A stretch of 64,000 bases of DNA from Chondrus crispus (Eukaryota; Rhodophyta; Florideophyceae; Gigartinales; Gigartinaceae). Position 1 is the first letter of the stretch. Every line of letters starts with the position of its first letter. The stretch is from the NCBI RefSeq assembly GCF_000350225.1, contig NW_005179073.1, positions 62,001 to 126,000 of the forward strand, in the 5' to 3' direction. Below are positions 38,677 through 49,300 of this stretch, in pieces. Both the position numbers and the translations under genes were made by a program. The notes beneath the pieces were generated by a model. It searched no databases. It was not told the origin of the DNA and saw only the letters and a list, made by a program, of their open reading frames with translations.

Positions 38677-40908
38677 TCAACATTCTCCAAATGGGTCTAG
38701 TGCTTCCCTAGTAAGGCGCTGGACAACATCCGGAATCTTACCGGTCGTGTTCAAGTCTGGAAAGTAAACGAGAACTGCCGCAGAGGGTATATCACTCTGT
38801 GATTGATCGTTTTGTTTCATCGGGGCGTAACGCCCAGTGTAGCATAAGCTTCCTCCTTTCTGTCCCTGTACAAGTTCGAACCACCGCACAGTTAAAACGA
38901 TATTGTTGCTATTTGCATTCTCAACATGTTCAATTCTTCCCAACCAAAATGGTGTCACTTCGGTCACGTTTGATCCGCAATTCACAGTCACCATGCTGCC
39001 CCTATCATATGAGCACGTGTCCTCCAGTGCCAATTCGGTTTCCGAATCATCATGTGATGCCTCAACTTCGCCGCAATCATCGCAAAAAGAAGCAAAATGC
39101 TGGAAGTCCCACTCTGGCGGGGCGGACTCCTTGCTTTCCATTGAGTCTATTTCAGAAAGAAGTGATAAAACATTTTCTCTGCATCCAATTCTATTCTCTG
39201 TCACATTTATGCGCTTGCGATACGCGCTGATGTCAACTTTGGAGGGCTTATTTGTTTGTATGACTGGTGCTTTTCTCATATCTGGAACAAAATGGAGGAA
39301 AGAACCAATGAATCCTTCGGTTCTATCAAGTTTTTGAAGCGCTTCCCTCTTTTCCACCATTTTGTCCCCGACCAGGCAGGTAACATGAGCACCACCTCCT
39401 TCGAGCTCATGAGAATCATCCCGCTCGAAGACAAACTTTCTGAATGCGAGCATGTTGTTGATTCTCGACGCAACTGCACTTTGTTTATCACAAGCATCTG
39501 AAAAATTGTTCATCCCAGAGACGCGGTTAGCATGTATGTTGTTTTGTACTGACGCGGAGTTTCCCCCTTGACTTTCAACAATGTGCCTGTGAAGTTCCGA
39601 AACACAGGCTGTATTCCTATCCCGCATGAAGACAGAAATTCGACTGAATCGGCGGTCAATGTCCTCATGTGTGTGCCCAACCGGTAAAAAGTTAACAACA
39701 ATGCGGTTGAAGAGCCCTTTATGCACCATGTAATCACAAAATGCAAAAAAGAAGCGATTCTTGTTGTCTTTTGATGTATTATCCAGCTGAACATTCAGCT
39801 CTTTCGGAAAACAACTCATACCTTGAGCTCTTTTTGCATCTCGCAACAGAAAAAGTGAGCGACATAGCGCATCAATTGTCTGATTCGCACCTGAGGGGAT
39901 GTTGTCGGCTGACGTGAAAAAACAAACGAAATGCTGTCCAGAAAGTGCCCCGTGATAGCAAACACCAGTGACCTTCTGCTTTAGAGGCTTCCCCGTATCT
40001 CTTTTTGTCGTCGTGTAGAAGCGCGGTAGGCCAAACTTCGCCTGGTCGGCCCCGTCAATAATTACAGAAAGAATTTCCTGGGGCCTTTCAATTGCGTTTG
40101 ACTGAATGAGTCTATATTGTGCTCGCTCAGAGTGGATTTGCTTCAGATGTGCGCGGAATCCTTTCTTAAGTTTTTCTCTACATTTTTCATATCCTGTTTT
40201 CCTAGCAATTGACAGCAGACTCTCCTTAAAGCTTGTGCACGTGTCACAAACGGAAAAGCCGTGTCTTCGTCTACACTTGATATGTGAGGCATACCGTTTC
40301 CAAGTTTCGTAAAAGTGAGAAGAAGAGCACGCTCGACGGCCATACATCCCTTCATTTTCTCGAAACAGCGTGTAAACCAGGTATTTATTTCCATGTGGGA
40401 GGTGCCGCTCGATGCTGTGCGGCATTTCATCTCCAAGATCGTCAGCCAGGGCTCGCAGGAATGAAATCACCGAGGATTTTTTAGTTGAGCTCCCATCCGA
40501 TCCCCCCATTCTCCCGGGGAGGCAGGAAGCGTTCGCTGAAGGTAGTTGCATGACATTGGAAATCATGGTCCTTGACACGTCCAGAGTGTCAATCACCATT
40601 CTCCAACAAACCTGCCAGCCGTCACAGTAGAAGTATCGCCGTGAGCGCTGTGGATCCAGAACGATTAGATCGACGAGGCGTGCCTTTCTTTCATCACGAG
40701 AAATTGACAGGAAATTCTCTCGCATTGACCTACACTTCTCTGTACCGACTTCGAAGACGCAAAGACGCTTGCAACAGCGTTTTGGCATCCAATTGTTGAT
40801 ATTCATGATGGATTGGCGTCGTTTCTTCTGTAATCGCGACTTCAATGATTTACGGTTGAGCGCGATTGGAACTTCTGATAGGGGAGGAGGATCGTCTAAG
40901 GTCGTCAT
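38677..40908 (-). CDS. DUF7869-type transposase-like protein, intact copy
   Basis: It encodes 743 aa from the ATG at 40,908, with a single open frame. The N-terminal region (1-200) contains MPKRCCKRLC and a SRRYFYCDGW strand. A C-x2-C motif near 220 (FSVCDTCTSFKE) follows. The core (about 280-430) has SVIIDGADQAKFGL, ELNVQLDNTSKDNKNRFFFA and LPVGHTHEDIDRRFSR, with Asp and His placed like an RNase-H-fold nuclease. The C-terminal 150 residues carry a small beta domain (FWLGRIEHVENANSNNIVLT, then VRWFE). It is homologous throughout to the broken copy at 1,518-3,699. The role is presumed to be transposition; no terminal repeats could be fixed. A ParB-like gene starts 680 bases away on the other strand. 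Confidence 0.75.
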   Translation of the reverse strand: MTTLDDPPPLSEVPIALNRKSLKSRLQKKRRQSIMNINNWMPKRCCKRLCVFEVGTEKCRSMRENFLSISRDERKARLVDLIVLDPQRSRRYFYCDGWQVCWRMVIDTLDVSRTMISNVMQLPSANASCLPGRMGGSDGSSTKKSSVISFLRALADDLGDEMPHSIERHLPHGNKYLVYTLFRENEGMYGRRACSSSHFYETWKRYASHIKCRRRHGFSVCDTCTSFKESLLSIARKTGYEKCREKLKKGFRAHLKQIHSERAQYRLIQSNAIERPQEILSVIIDGADQAKFGLPRFYTTTKRDTGKPLKQKVTGVCYHGALSGQHFVCFFTSADNIPSGANQTIDALCRSLFLLRDAKRAQGMSCFPKELNVQLDNTSKDNKNRFFFAFCDYMVHKGLFNRIVVNFLPVGHTHEDIDRRFSRISVFMRDRNTACVSELHRHIVESQGGNSASVQNNIHANRVSGMNNFSDACDKQSAVASRINNMLAFRKFVFERDDSHELEGGGAHVTCLVGDKMVEKREALQKLDRTEGFIGSFLHFVPDMRKAPVIQTNKPSKVDISAYRKRINVTENRIGCRENVLSLLSEIDSMESKESAPPEWDFQHFASFCDDCGEVEASHDDSETELALEDTCSYDRGSMVTVNCGSNVTEVTPFWLGRIEHVENANSNNIVLTVRWFELVQGQKGGSLCYTGRYAPMKQNDQSQSDIPSAAVLVYFPDLNTTGKIPDVVQRLTREALDPFGEC

Positions 40909-41589
40909 GATATCGCTGTATGGGAAGGTTCAACGCTTCAGGTAGTAATGACGCACCTGCAAGTATGGACTGTGTGCAAGCACGCACTGCGGTGTGGGAT
41001 CAAGAATGTGCAGCCGAACGACTACATATCCCGTACTGGTATTCGGCTGGAAGCCAAAAGTCAGCAGCCCGGATCACTGTGGTCTGTTTTCAAAATAGTA
41101 GATGTCAGGAAACTATATCAGATTCCTCTGCTGTGCTTTTAATTTTTTTCTGAAGGTTACACTTCGAAGTGTTTATCAAAGTCCTTTTCTACGCCTGTCA
41201 AATGCCTTGACAGTGACAAATATTTGCCTTTACCAAGCAAGTATTGCGATTCCTACGCAAAACATTTCGTCAAAAGACGCGAAATCATGGTAGAGCAACA
41301 GGAATTTGTTCAAGTGGGTGACTGATATCTATATCATCTGCCTTACCCCTAACCTTCCCGAAACTCTCACATTCGATCGACCTGTTCAAATGTTTGAACT
41401 CAATGTTCAAATCTTCGGAATGAGCGGTGATTCTCTCATTCGCCTACGATGGTTTTTGTGCCTACACAAAACAACATTCTAAACAATTGCCCCGTACCCG
41501 AAGCCTTTGCTGAAGTCACAAGACTGGCGGCATTGGCTTTTACGATAGCCAAATCCTACAACTAAAGCGAGGCAGAAAGTCCTGCAGTC
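40909..41589. other. Divergent promoter region between DUF7869-type and ParB-like genes
   Basis: 680 bases between two outward-facing starts, so both promoters must lie here. It contains the 16-bp palindrome GTTCAAATGTTTGAAC at 41,384-41,399, followed by a further GTTCAAA. No TATA box is evident. Confidence 0.5.
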
Positions 41590-42942
41590 ATGAAGGTTTC
41601 AGGAAGTGAGGTTACGAGTGATACTGTGACTGAATACGTCGATCCGCGTAAAATTGTCAATCTCTGGTACTCCAGGCCAATTCTTCCTCGAGATGAAGAT
41701 ATTGTCAGAGAAGGGTTTCTGCAAAATGGATACATCAGCAGTTATCTCATATCATGTCGAGTGGCTACTGTTCCTGAAATACAGCTACTCTTTGAGAGAG
41801 AGCCACATTGCTACACGCCTGAAAAGGCATCAGAAGTGGCACGAGCAGTGATAAGAGAAGAGACAGATGGACGCGCTGGAGGGTATCGCTTTTGTTATGA
41901 TGGACACATCCGCAAAAGAGTAGCGGTACAGCTAATGGAGGACGGGGTTTTGATGAAGTATTTCAAGTTGAAAGGTGAATTGGTAATGTCGATGCCAGCC
42001 CAAGATGAGATTGCGTATGGACTTTCGAGAAATGCTCTTCACTCTTTCTGTGTCCCGCTCTCTTTCCTCGCAACGCTCCTACGCTGCCACGAATACGACG
42101 TTGAACTGAATGCCTGGTTGAGCCAAAGGCGGCAAAAATGTTTATCAGCGACCGAAGTTACCCGTCGCCTGGTGTCAAGTACTGCAAGAGGGGTTCCGGA
42201 TGACAAAGTTATGAGCAAACAGACTGAAACAAAGCGCCAAATCTTGGGAGTTGCTCGCAAGCTTCCCATTTCTACAGTTGACTACTTACGGGATTTCATG
42301 TGCAATGATGATGGAGGCTTGCAAGTTGCGTTCACATTGGCAAATTTGCGAGCAATTCCCAAAAGAGTGACGGCAGAGGAATATTTAATGTTGGTGAAAC
42401 GATTTATCAGGTATTATCAAGATTGCTTGCCTTCTCCGAAGCCGCTTCTCCCCAAAGATGTTTCGACACAGTTGGTGCAGTTACGCCAAGCAATTCAAGA
42501 GCTTGAAAAATTCAAAACCCTTTGTGATTACGACGAAATCCCGAATGAGATGACCACAATTGCAGAAAGAATGACGTGTACGCAGCTGCTGGATATCCAA
42601 ATGCAGGAACATGCGTTCAGCAAGCACCTTATACAACCACTTGAAACTGCTTGCAGAAATCTGGTGCCAAATGGGACTAACCATTTGGAAATCGCCCGAA
42701 AAAGATTGCAACAAATACCTCAAGAGAACAGTGAGCACTCAGATACACATAAACATCCTGCGATTGATTCAGACACTGAACTATCATCTCCAGGTACTTC
42801 AGAGAATGGAAGCTCAAAAGACGGTGAAGAGGAGGGCTCTGCGGCCAAAGCATCCCTCTTATCGCACAGTCAATACTCAGGCGGGCCCTGTGAACGGCAC
42901 AATGAGAGACCAGTTTGTGGCATAACGGCGGTTCGCGATTAG
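41590..42942 (+). pseudogene. ParB-like protein, copy 2, cut by retrotransposon LTR
   Basis: The ATG is at 41,590. Residues about 17-116 match the ParB N-terminal layout better than copy 1: VDPRKIVNLWYSRPI (in place of the usual N-x-R-P), a helix (EDIVREGFLQNGYI), then YRFCYDGHIRKRVAVQLM, with D-G-x-x-R intact. The rest is helical, with a Ser/Glu-rich linker near 395-430. The chromovirus LTR begins at 42,916, so the last nine codons (CGITAVRD and stop) are LTR sequence and the natural C-terminus is lost. In copy 1 the equivalent position is followed by a DNA methyltransferase; here nothing of that kind remains. It may still be expressed as a 450-aa protein. Confidence 0.55.
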
Positions 42943-43576
42943 ATTTAGATCAGATCAATACGAACCACACACGGGCACACGTGTACCCCCACGTGTACGG
43001 GGGACACGCGACCACACGCGTACACGTGTAGGAGGGGCGTACCACCGCACGTACAGTACGAGTCTCACACGTGTGCTGTCAGCCCCGACGGCTGACAGCA
43101 TTACAGCGCGGGGCGACCCGCGCTACAGTAGGTTACTACAGCGCACCAGTACTGTAGTATTATGATAGACGCGTTGTATACAATAAATACGAGCGCGACC
43201 GGCGGCGGGGGAGGGGGACAAGCACGGACTTGTCCACGACCTACCGCCTAGGTCCGTCTTCCAGCTTAACTAACGAGCGCGATCCGCCTTCGCGCGCGTT
43301 AACCGGGACAAAGCGGGTAGGGGACAGCTGCGTACGCGAACGAGCCTAGATCCGCCTCCGCCCGTCAGCGCTGGTACGTTACCCAGCGCTGCTCCGGGCG
43401 TCGAGGCGTAGATCGGCCCGCGCGTACGCTCGTCCCCGACCGTCCCGCTCTACCACGCTACCAGGGCCCGCTTCCCTGTCTCGTTAGCTGTGTGTTCTCC
43501 CCGTCTTCTCGCCCCTCGTACGGGTCTACGTCGAGCTAAGTATACACCCCTCTCCGTTGGGGGGTGTTATACTACA
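42916..43576 (+). repeat. 5' LTR of the chromovirus
   Basis: It starts TGTGGCATAA and ends TTATACTACA. It aligns with 55,403-56,064 over its whole length. It contains hairpins: GCTGTCAGCC/GGCTGACAGC at 43,075-43,099, a CAGCGCTGG/CCAGCGCTG stem near 43,370, and a terminal ACACCCC/GGGGTGT-type stem near 43,543-43,567. The first 120 bases are rich in ACACGTGT and ACACGCGT palindromes. Confidence 0.95.
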
Positions 43577-43577
43577 G

Positions 43578-43592
43578 TGGTCTCCCGACCTA
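43578..43592 (+). other. Primer-binding site
   Basis: TGGTCTCCCGACCTA begins one base after the LTR. TGG pairs with the CCA end of a tRNA; I did not determine which tRNA. Confidence 0.6.
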
Positions 43593-43655
43593 GAAGACCC
43601 CGGAGTACGTTCTCCGAGAAGACCTCTTAGGCCCTCCGCGTCCGAACGCGTTGAG

Positions 43656-46226
43656 ATGAGCCAGGAGTACGAGCCCTCGATCCGCTCCGAAGCGGCGGAT
43701 CCGAGTCCGGACGCTGTGCGATCCCCATCCGCCCCGTCGGGCGACGGCGACGCAGGTCCTCGTGACCGCGAACCGTCGCTCGGATCCTCCGAGGAAAGAG
43801 CGGCGGCGATGTTCGAACGCATAGCCGAATACATCGAGGAAGTCCGTACTTCCCTTCGGATCGATGTATCGGACCATGTATACACTCGATGTATGGCCGA
43901 GCTCCGCTCCCTGCGTGAAGGGAGGTTCGATAGAGTGACGCAGTCCTTAGAGAATCTCCGAGCACTTATCGACGAGTTACACTCGCGGATAGTGCTCGTC
44001 GAAGACTCGCGTCTCGTATCGCCCGGACCATCCGGGCAAGGTCGTCCCGAGGGGCCGACCCCTACGAGACGACCTGAGGACCGATCCTCCCCGTCCGCGG
44101 AACAGTTGGGTGCGTTCGCGCACCTCTCCGCCGAGCTCAACGCCACGCGTCGGCGTGCTCGTGACATGGAACGGACCATGGCTGCAAGGCTGCCCGGTGC
44201 CCCCACGAGAGGGCCCGGTGGTACCGTACCTCCGAGCGCCGTCGCTCCGGACCGCTGGGGACCGGCTGGTGCCGACACCAGCCGAACCGCGGAAGGCAAC
44301 CGCCTTCCGACTGGCGCGAATTACGCGTCTGAGACCCAAGCATTGCCGCCTATCCCCGGAAGTAGGCGGCAGATGGAACGCGTATCGTATCGCGACGACC
44401 CTGACCGTGGAGGAACCGCCCGCGGATCCGGAGTACCGACGTACTCTGTCGATCCCCGCTGGGGCGGCTACCCGCCGGCGAACTACGCCGAGCATCCAGG
44501 TCCGGTAGACGTCCGTACGCTACCCGTAACCCCCTTCGGCACGCTGGGTCCCGTCGAACCCGGACTCGACCCGGTACATACGATGATCCAAGAGTTCAGC
44601 GCCGTCGCTGACTATCGTATGTACCGGCTGGATAACACCTCGAGGCTCGTTACCTCGGGTGACGCGGGACGGATCGCGAAGTACGTTCAACGCTGCCGTG
44701 GGATCCGACCTACGATGAGGAGCTTTGACGGTACGGACCCGATCCAGCTCCTACCGTTCTTGAAGGATGTCCGAATAACCTTCAACTCGCAACACCTTAC
44801 CGAAGGTGTTGCGGTACGAGTCCTCGCGCACTTCCTAGAGCGCGACGCGGAGCGCCTGTATACGAGTTACACAATGCGTGGCCTCCGCGCCGGCCAGCTA
44901 CACGACGACGTGAGCTGGCCGGGGCTCGTGAACCAGTTCCTGAAACGCTACCTAACCGACGACGTGTTAGGTGAAGCGTACGACGCTGTCGCCACGGCGC
45001 GACAGCAATCTCATGAAACGGAGAGCACGTTCGCGGACCGGCTTGAAACTGCCGCGTTCCGGTGCACGGCGGTGTTCTCCGAACAGTCCCTTGCGCACTA
45101 CTTCGTGCGGGGACTGGCACCGGCGACCCGTGCCGCAGTTTCCGAAACCGTACAGCGGCTGCCGAGCCGCCAGAAGACCGATCTTCCAACCATCCGCCGT
45201 ATCGCCACGGCGGAAGGCACGACGTACCGCGCTCGGCGCGGTTTACCCCTGCCGGATACGAAACCGGCAGGGAGGGCTGGCAGGACTACGAAGTCCGCCG
45301 CCACAAGTTCGCCCGCCTCGACCCTCCACATCGGGGAGGATGAGTGGCAGGCCGACCCTGTCCTCATTACGCAAGGAAGAGGACCCGTGGGGGGACGACC
45401 CCCCTCACCGATGTCGACCGGGACGACATCCAGTTACGCGACCGCCTTCGCGGCCACTCCAAGAGTGGCAAGGGGTACGGATCCCCGGGTCGCAGAGCTC
45501 GACATCTCGAGTCGAGATGCAGGAGCCGAAGCCCCTCGCGTACCCCTCCTCACCGATGAGGAGGCGCGGCACGCAGCGACCTTCGCCTCAACGGATGGCA
45601 GCGCGTACGTGTGCTGGCTATGCCGTACGTACGGACACGCCATGTACGCGTGCCCGTTCTTGTCGCCGGAACAACGAATGTTCACGGCGTACAGAAACTA
45701 CCGCTACCAGATGGAGACGCGCCCCGGCGCGCGTAATCTCCTCCGGCAGTCGGTCGGCGAGGGCCGCCCCCGGCGTCAAGGTTTCCCGAATCGTTCGGGT
45801 GGGGGCACACGCTTCGCCCACCGCGGAGGCGGGTATCGTCGTAACGAACTCGATCGTCGTGATCGACCGGATTACCGCCCGTCGGACACAAGGTATCCCC
45901 GTCAAGGGGGGAGAGGGGACCGAGACCGTTCTCGGTTACCCCAACAGGTACAAAACGCGATCATGTACCTGCAGGATTGGGTAGAGGACCCGTATTCTCT
46001 ACCCACGGAGGGGCGCGAAGGAGACCCGACTCGCCTCGTCCCCCATATCCTGCGACGACCGGACGTCACAGGCCAAGGTCAGGAAATACCCGAATACTTC
46101 GCTGACGTCGCGCGGCCGCGGTGGGGGAATCGTCCCGACCCACGCGGCCAAGGACCCGAAGAAGACCTGGCCACCGATGGCCAGGAAGGTAGCTCAGATA
46201 GCACCGGTAGTTCGAAAAAAGGGTAA
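43656..46226 (+). CDS. gag: Chromovirus Gag
   Basis: It encodes 856 aa from the ATG at 43,656. An Arg/Pro/Ser-rich N-terminal region is followed by a retrotransposon Gag capsid-like segment around residues 350-500 (SFDGTDPIQLLPFLKDVRIT ... LVNQFLKRYL). One CCHC zinc knuckle lies near residue 655 (CWLCRTYGHAMYAC). The tail is Arg/Gly/Asp-rich. The frame is fully open, so Gag is likely functional. The stop at 46,226 is 147 bases before the pol ATG, which lies in a different frame. Confidence 0.85.
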   Translation: MSQEYEPSIRSEAADPSPDAVRSPSAPSGDGDAGPRDREPSLGSSEERAAAMFERIAEYIEEVRTSLRIDVSDHVYTRCMAELRSLREGRFDRVTQSLENLRALIDELHSRIVLVEDSRLVSPGPSGQGRPEGPTPTRRPEDRSSPSAEQLGAFAHLSAELNATRRRARDMERTMAARLPGAPTRGPGGTVPPSAVAPDRWGPAGADTSRTAEGNRLPTGANYASETQALPPIPGSRRQMERVSYRDDPDRGGTARGSGVPTYSVDPRWGGYPPANYAEHPGPVDVRTLPVTPFGTLGPVEPGLDPVHTMIQEFSAVADYRMYRLDNTSRLVTSGDAGRIAKYVQRCRGIRPTMRSFDGTDPIQLLPFLKDVRITFNSQHLTEGVAVRVLAHFLERDAERLYTSYTMRGLRAGQLHDDVSWPGLVNQFLKRYLTDDVLGEAYDAVATARQQSHETESTFADRLETAAFRCTAVFSEQSLAHYFVRGLAPATRAAVSETVQRLPSRQKTDLPTIRRIATAEGTTYRARRGLPLPDTKPAGRAGRTTKSAATSSPASTLHIGEDEWQADPVLITQGRGPVGGRPPSPMSTGTTSSYATAFAATPRVARGTDPRVAELDISSRDAGAEAPRVPLLTDEEARHAATFASTDGSAYVCWLCRTYGHAMYACPFLSPEQRMFTAYRNYRYQMETRPGARNLLRQSVGEGRPRRQGFPNRSGGGTRFAHRGGGYRRNELDRRDRPDYRPSDTRYPRQGGRGDRDRSRLPQQVQNAIMYLQDWVEDPYSLPTEGREGDPTRLVPHILRRPDVTGQGQEIPEYFADVARPRWGNRPDPRGQGPEEDLATDGQEGSSDSTGSSKKG

Positions 46227-46372
46227 AGACGGTTACGTACACGCGGTCGCGTGAGCCGTCTTATCCCTACGAACTAGACCAGACCGCGCGTGCTGGCCAA
46301 GGACACGGGGGGTATTGTCCGATAATACATCCCCCGTGTGCGGGAGCGAGCACGGGAACTCCTGCGGCGCCA

Positions 46373-49300
46373 ATGCAGGAGAACGGGAGCGTCGAGGCCT
46401 CCGTAAGCCCGACGCTGGAGGAGAGCACCGCCGGGACACCGTCAACCCCGGTGATGCTGAGCGAACACGAGGGAAGTAATGAAGACCGAAAGGAGCCCGT
46501 CGATCTCCTAGCTTCCGTGAGCCAAGGCCCACCGACGAACGGTCCTCCGCGTATGGACCAGAGCACTCGAGAGGGCGTCACCGAGCCGCGGACGCCCCAA
46601 GAAACGCGTAGAAGGAAGCGCAAGAGGGGTCAACACCGAAAGCGAAAGCCCCGACGGAACGACCTCACCGATAAGGTCGCGCCTAAGATAGTCGATGGCC
46701 TCGTGTGCCTCATGACGTCAAAAATATACAACGTCTTGGGCTCCGTGGCCACCGGAGGCAACGCGTTCAAGCCCCACACGATCGCCGTCGATACGTGTTC
46801 GGGGTACAACTTGGTGAGGAAGGCCGACCTTCCTCCCGACTGGACCCGCTACGTGATACGGGACGCGCCATTACCCCGACTGGCTGGCGCGAACAGTAAC
46901 CAGCTCCGACTTACGGCCGTCGTCCATCTCGTTGTCAGGTTGCGGAACACGACGTTCCGCATACCTTTCGTAGTGGCCGAACAGCTCGCTGTTCCCGTCC
47001 TACTTGGGACCGCGTTCATCGATGCCCACGTACGCAGCATAGATATCGATGGCCAGAAGCTCGAACTTCGCCACGGTGGCTCCGTAGCCATCGTCGACGG
47101 GAAGGGGGAGCCGGCTCCCCCTACTAGGCGACGCGGACGCCAGACGAGCCGGCCGGATGTACGCGAGGAGGCCCCGCAGGCGATCCGAATCGCCCGCTGG
47201 GTTACCATCCCCACGATGTCACAAGCCCGAGTGCGTGTGACAACCGCGGGGAGGGGCCTCGTGTTCTTGGAGCCCAAGCCCTCACTCCAACACCGACATG
47301 GAGTGAGGTTGACGAATGGCGTCGCAGAGGTTCTGCCGAATCAGACCTTCGATGTCATCGTCGCGAACTTCTCGCGACGGGAGAGGCGGCTTCCGAAGCA
47401 CACCGTCGTGGGATACGCGAAGCGCAACCCCCTCGCGATCCTCACGCCCGAACGGAGGATCGCCGAGGGGATCGCGCACGCGCTACACCTGACCGACTTC
47501 ACCGATCAAGTCGGAAGGGTGGGAGTTGGCCGATCCAACTCCGACGACCAGACCACCGCGGGTGACGGAGGGGTTGACACGGACGAACGGTCACCTTTAT
47601 ACCACCCGACGGCGGGGGGTACTGTACCCCCACAGAATAAGGATCCCGAAAATCCACCGATGGATTGGGAAAAAGAGATTGACTTGTCATACATCGAGGA
47701 TGACAAGCTCCGTGGCCACGTACTTGAGATGCTCCGTAGGCACTCGAGTCTGTGGAGCGGTGCGCTCGGAACTATCCGAGCAACGGAGCACCGCATTCCC
47801 CTCGAACCAGGTACGAAGCCGATACGCTCGATGCCCTACCGTAAAGGGCCCGCGATGCGCGAAATGGTCGCGAAGGAGGTCAACAAGATGTTGAACGCAG
47901 GGGTTATCGAACCCGCGAGCACCGAGTGGGCTTCTCCGGTGGTGCTCGTACCGAAGAAAGACGGCTCTCTTCGGTTCTGCGTAGACTATCGGCGTCTCAA
48001 CGCGAAGACTGCAGCGGATTCGTATCCGCTGCCGCGTATGGACGACTGCATCGACTCGTTAGGAGATGCAGCCGTCTTTACGACGTTGGACTGCAATTCC
48101 GGTTATTGGCAGATCCCGGTCGCTCCGGAGGACCGGGATAAGACAACCTTTACGACGCACATGGGCACGTTCCGCCACCTGCGAATGCCGTTCGGACTAA
48201 AAGGGGCACCGGCCACCTTCCAACGCGCCCTGGATATTATTCTCTCACGCGTTCGCTGGCAAATATGCCTCGTCTATCTCGATGATGTTATAGTGTTCTC
48301 GCGTACGCACGCGGAACATGCGAAGCATCTCAACACTGTCTTGAGCTTGCTTGGGAGTGCCGGAATCTCCCTCAAGCTCAAGAAGTGTAGCTTCTTTCAG
48401 CCGAAGGTACACTACGTGGGGCACCTCATTTCCCCAGGTAAGTTAAGCGTGGCGGACACGGCGGCCGATGCCTTCAAGACGTTCACGTTCCCGAGGACAC
48501 TTACGCAAGTGCGCTCGTTCCTCGGGGCGTGCAATGTATACCGCCGATTCGTTAAGGGGTTCGCGAAGATAGCGCGTCCTCTGACCGACATGACGCGCAA
48601 GGATGCGGATCCTGACTTCTACAACCCCACGGAGGCCCAACTGAACGCGTTCGAGAACCTCAAGAGGTGTATGATCGCTCCGCCGATCCTCGCGCTACCG
48701 CGGTACGGCCGTCCGTACATGATCGACACGGACGCGAGTGCCTACCAGCTTGGCTGCACGCTGCTCCAGGAGCACGACCAGCCAAACGATTGGCGCCCCG
48801 TAGGCTATTGGTCCTACTCGCTGAACGACAGCGAGCGCAACTACAGCGCCACGGAACGCGAGTGCTTCGCCGTAGTGTGGGCTGTCCGCACACTACGGCC
48901 GTACGTAGAAGGCACGAAGTTCACCGTGCGGACGGACCATGACGCCCTCCGATGGCTCATGTCCCTCACCGAGAGTTCCGGAAGACTCACCCGGTGGCGG
49001 CTACGTCTGGCTGAATACGATTTCACCATTCAGTACCGTCCCGGACGCGTGCATCAGGTGCCCGATGCCCTGTCACGACTCGTGTCGCCGAAGGTCACCG
49101 ATGACCCTCGCTCCACCGTCGAGGTGGATGACGACATCCCCACTTTCGACGGGGGCACGACAGTTCGAGACGTATCGAACGAGCTCGCGGACCACGCTTG
49201 TACCGCGAGCTGTGATCATCAGGCCGTCCATGTCTTCGTAACGACACGGAACCAAGCCGAAGCCCGAACAAGGTCGCGCGTACAGACGCGCGACGAACCG

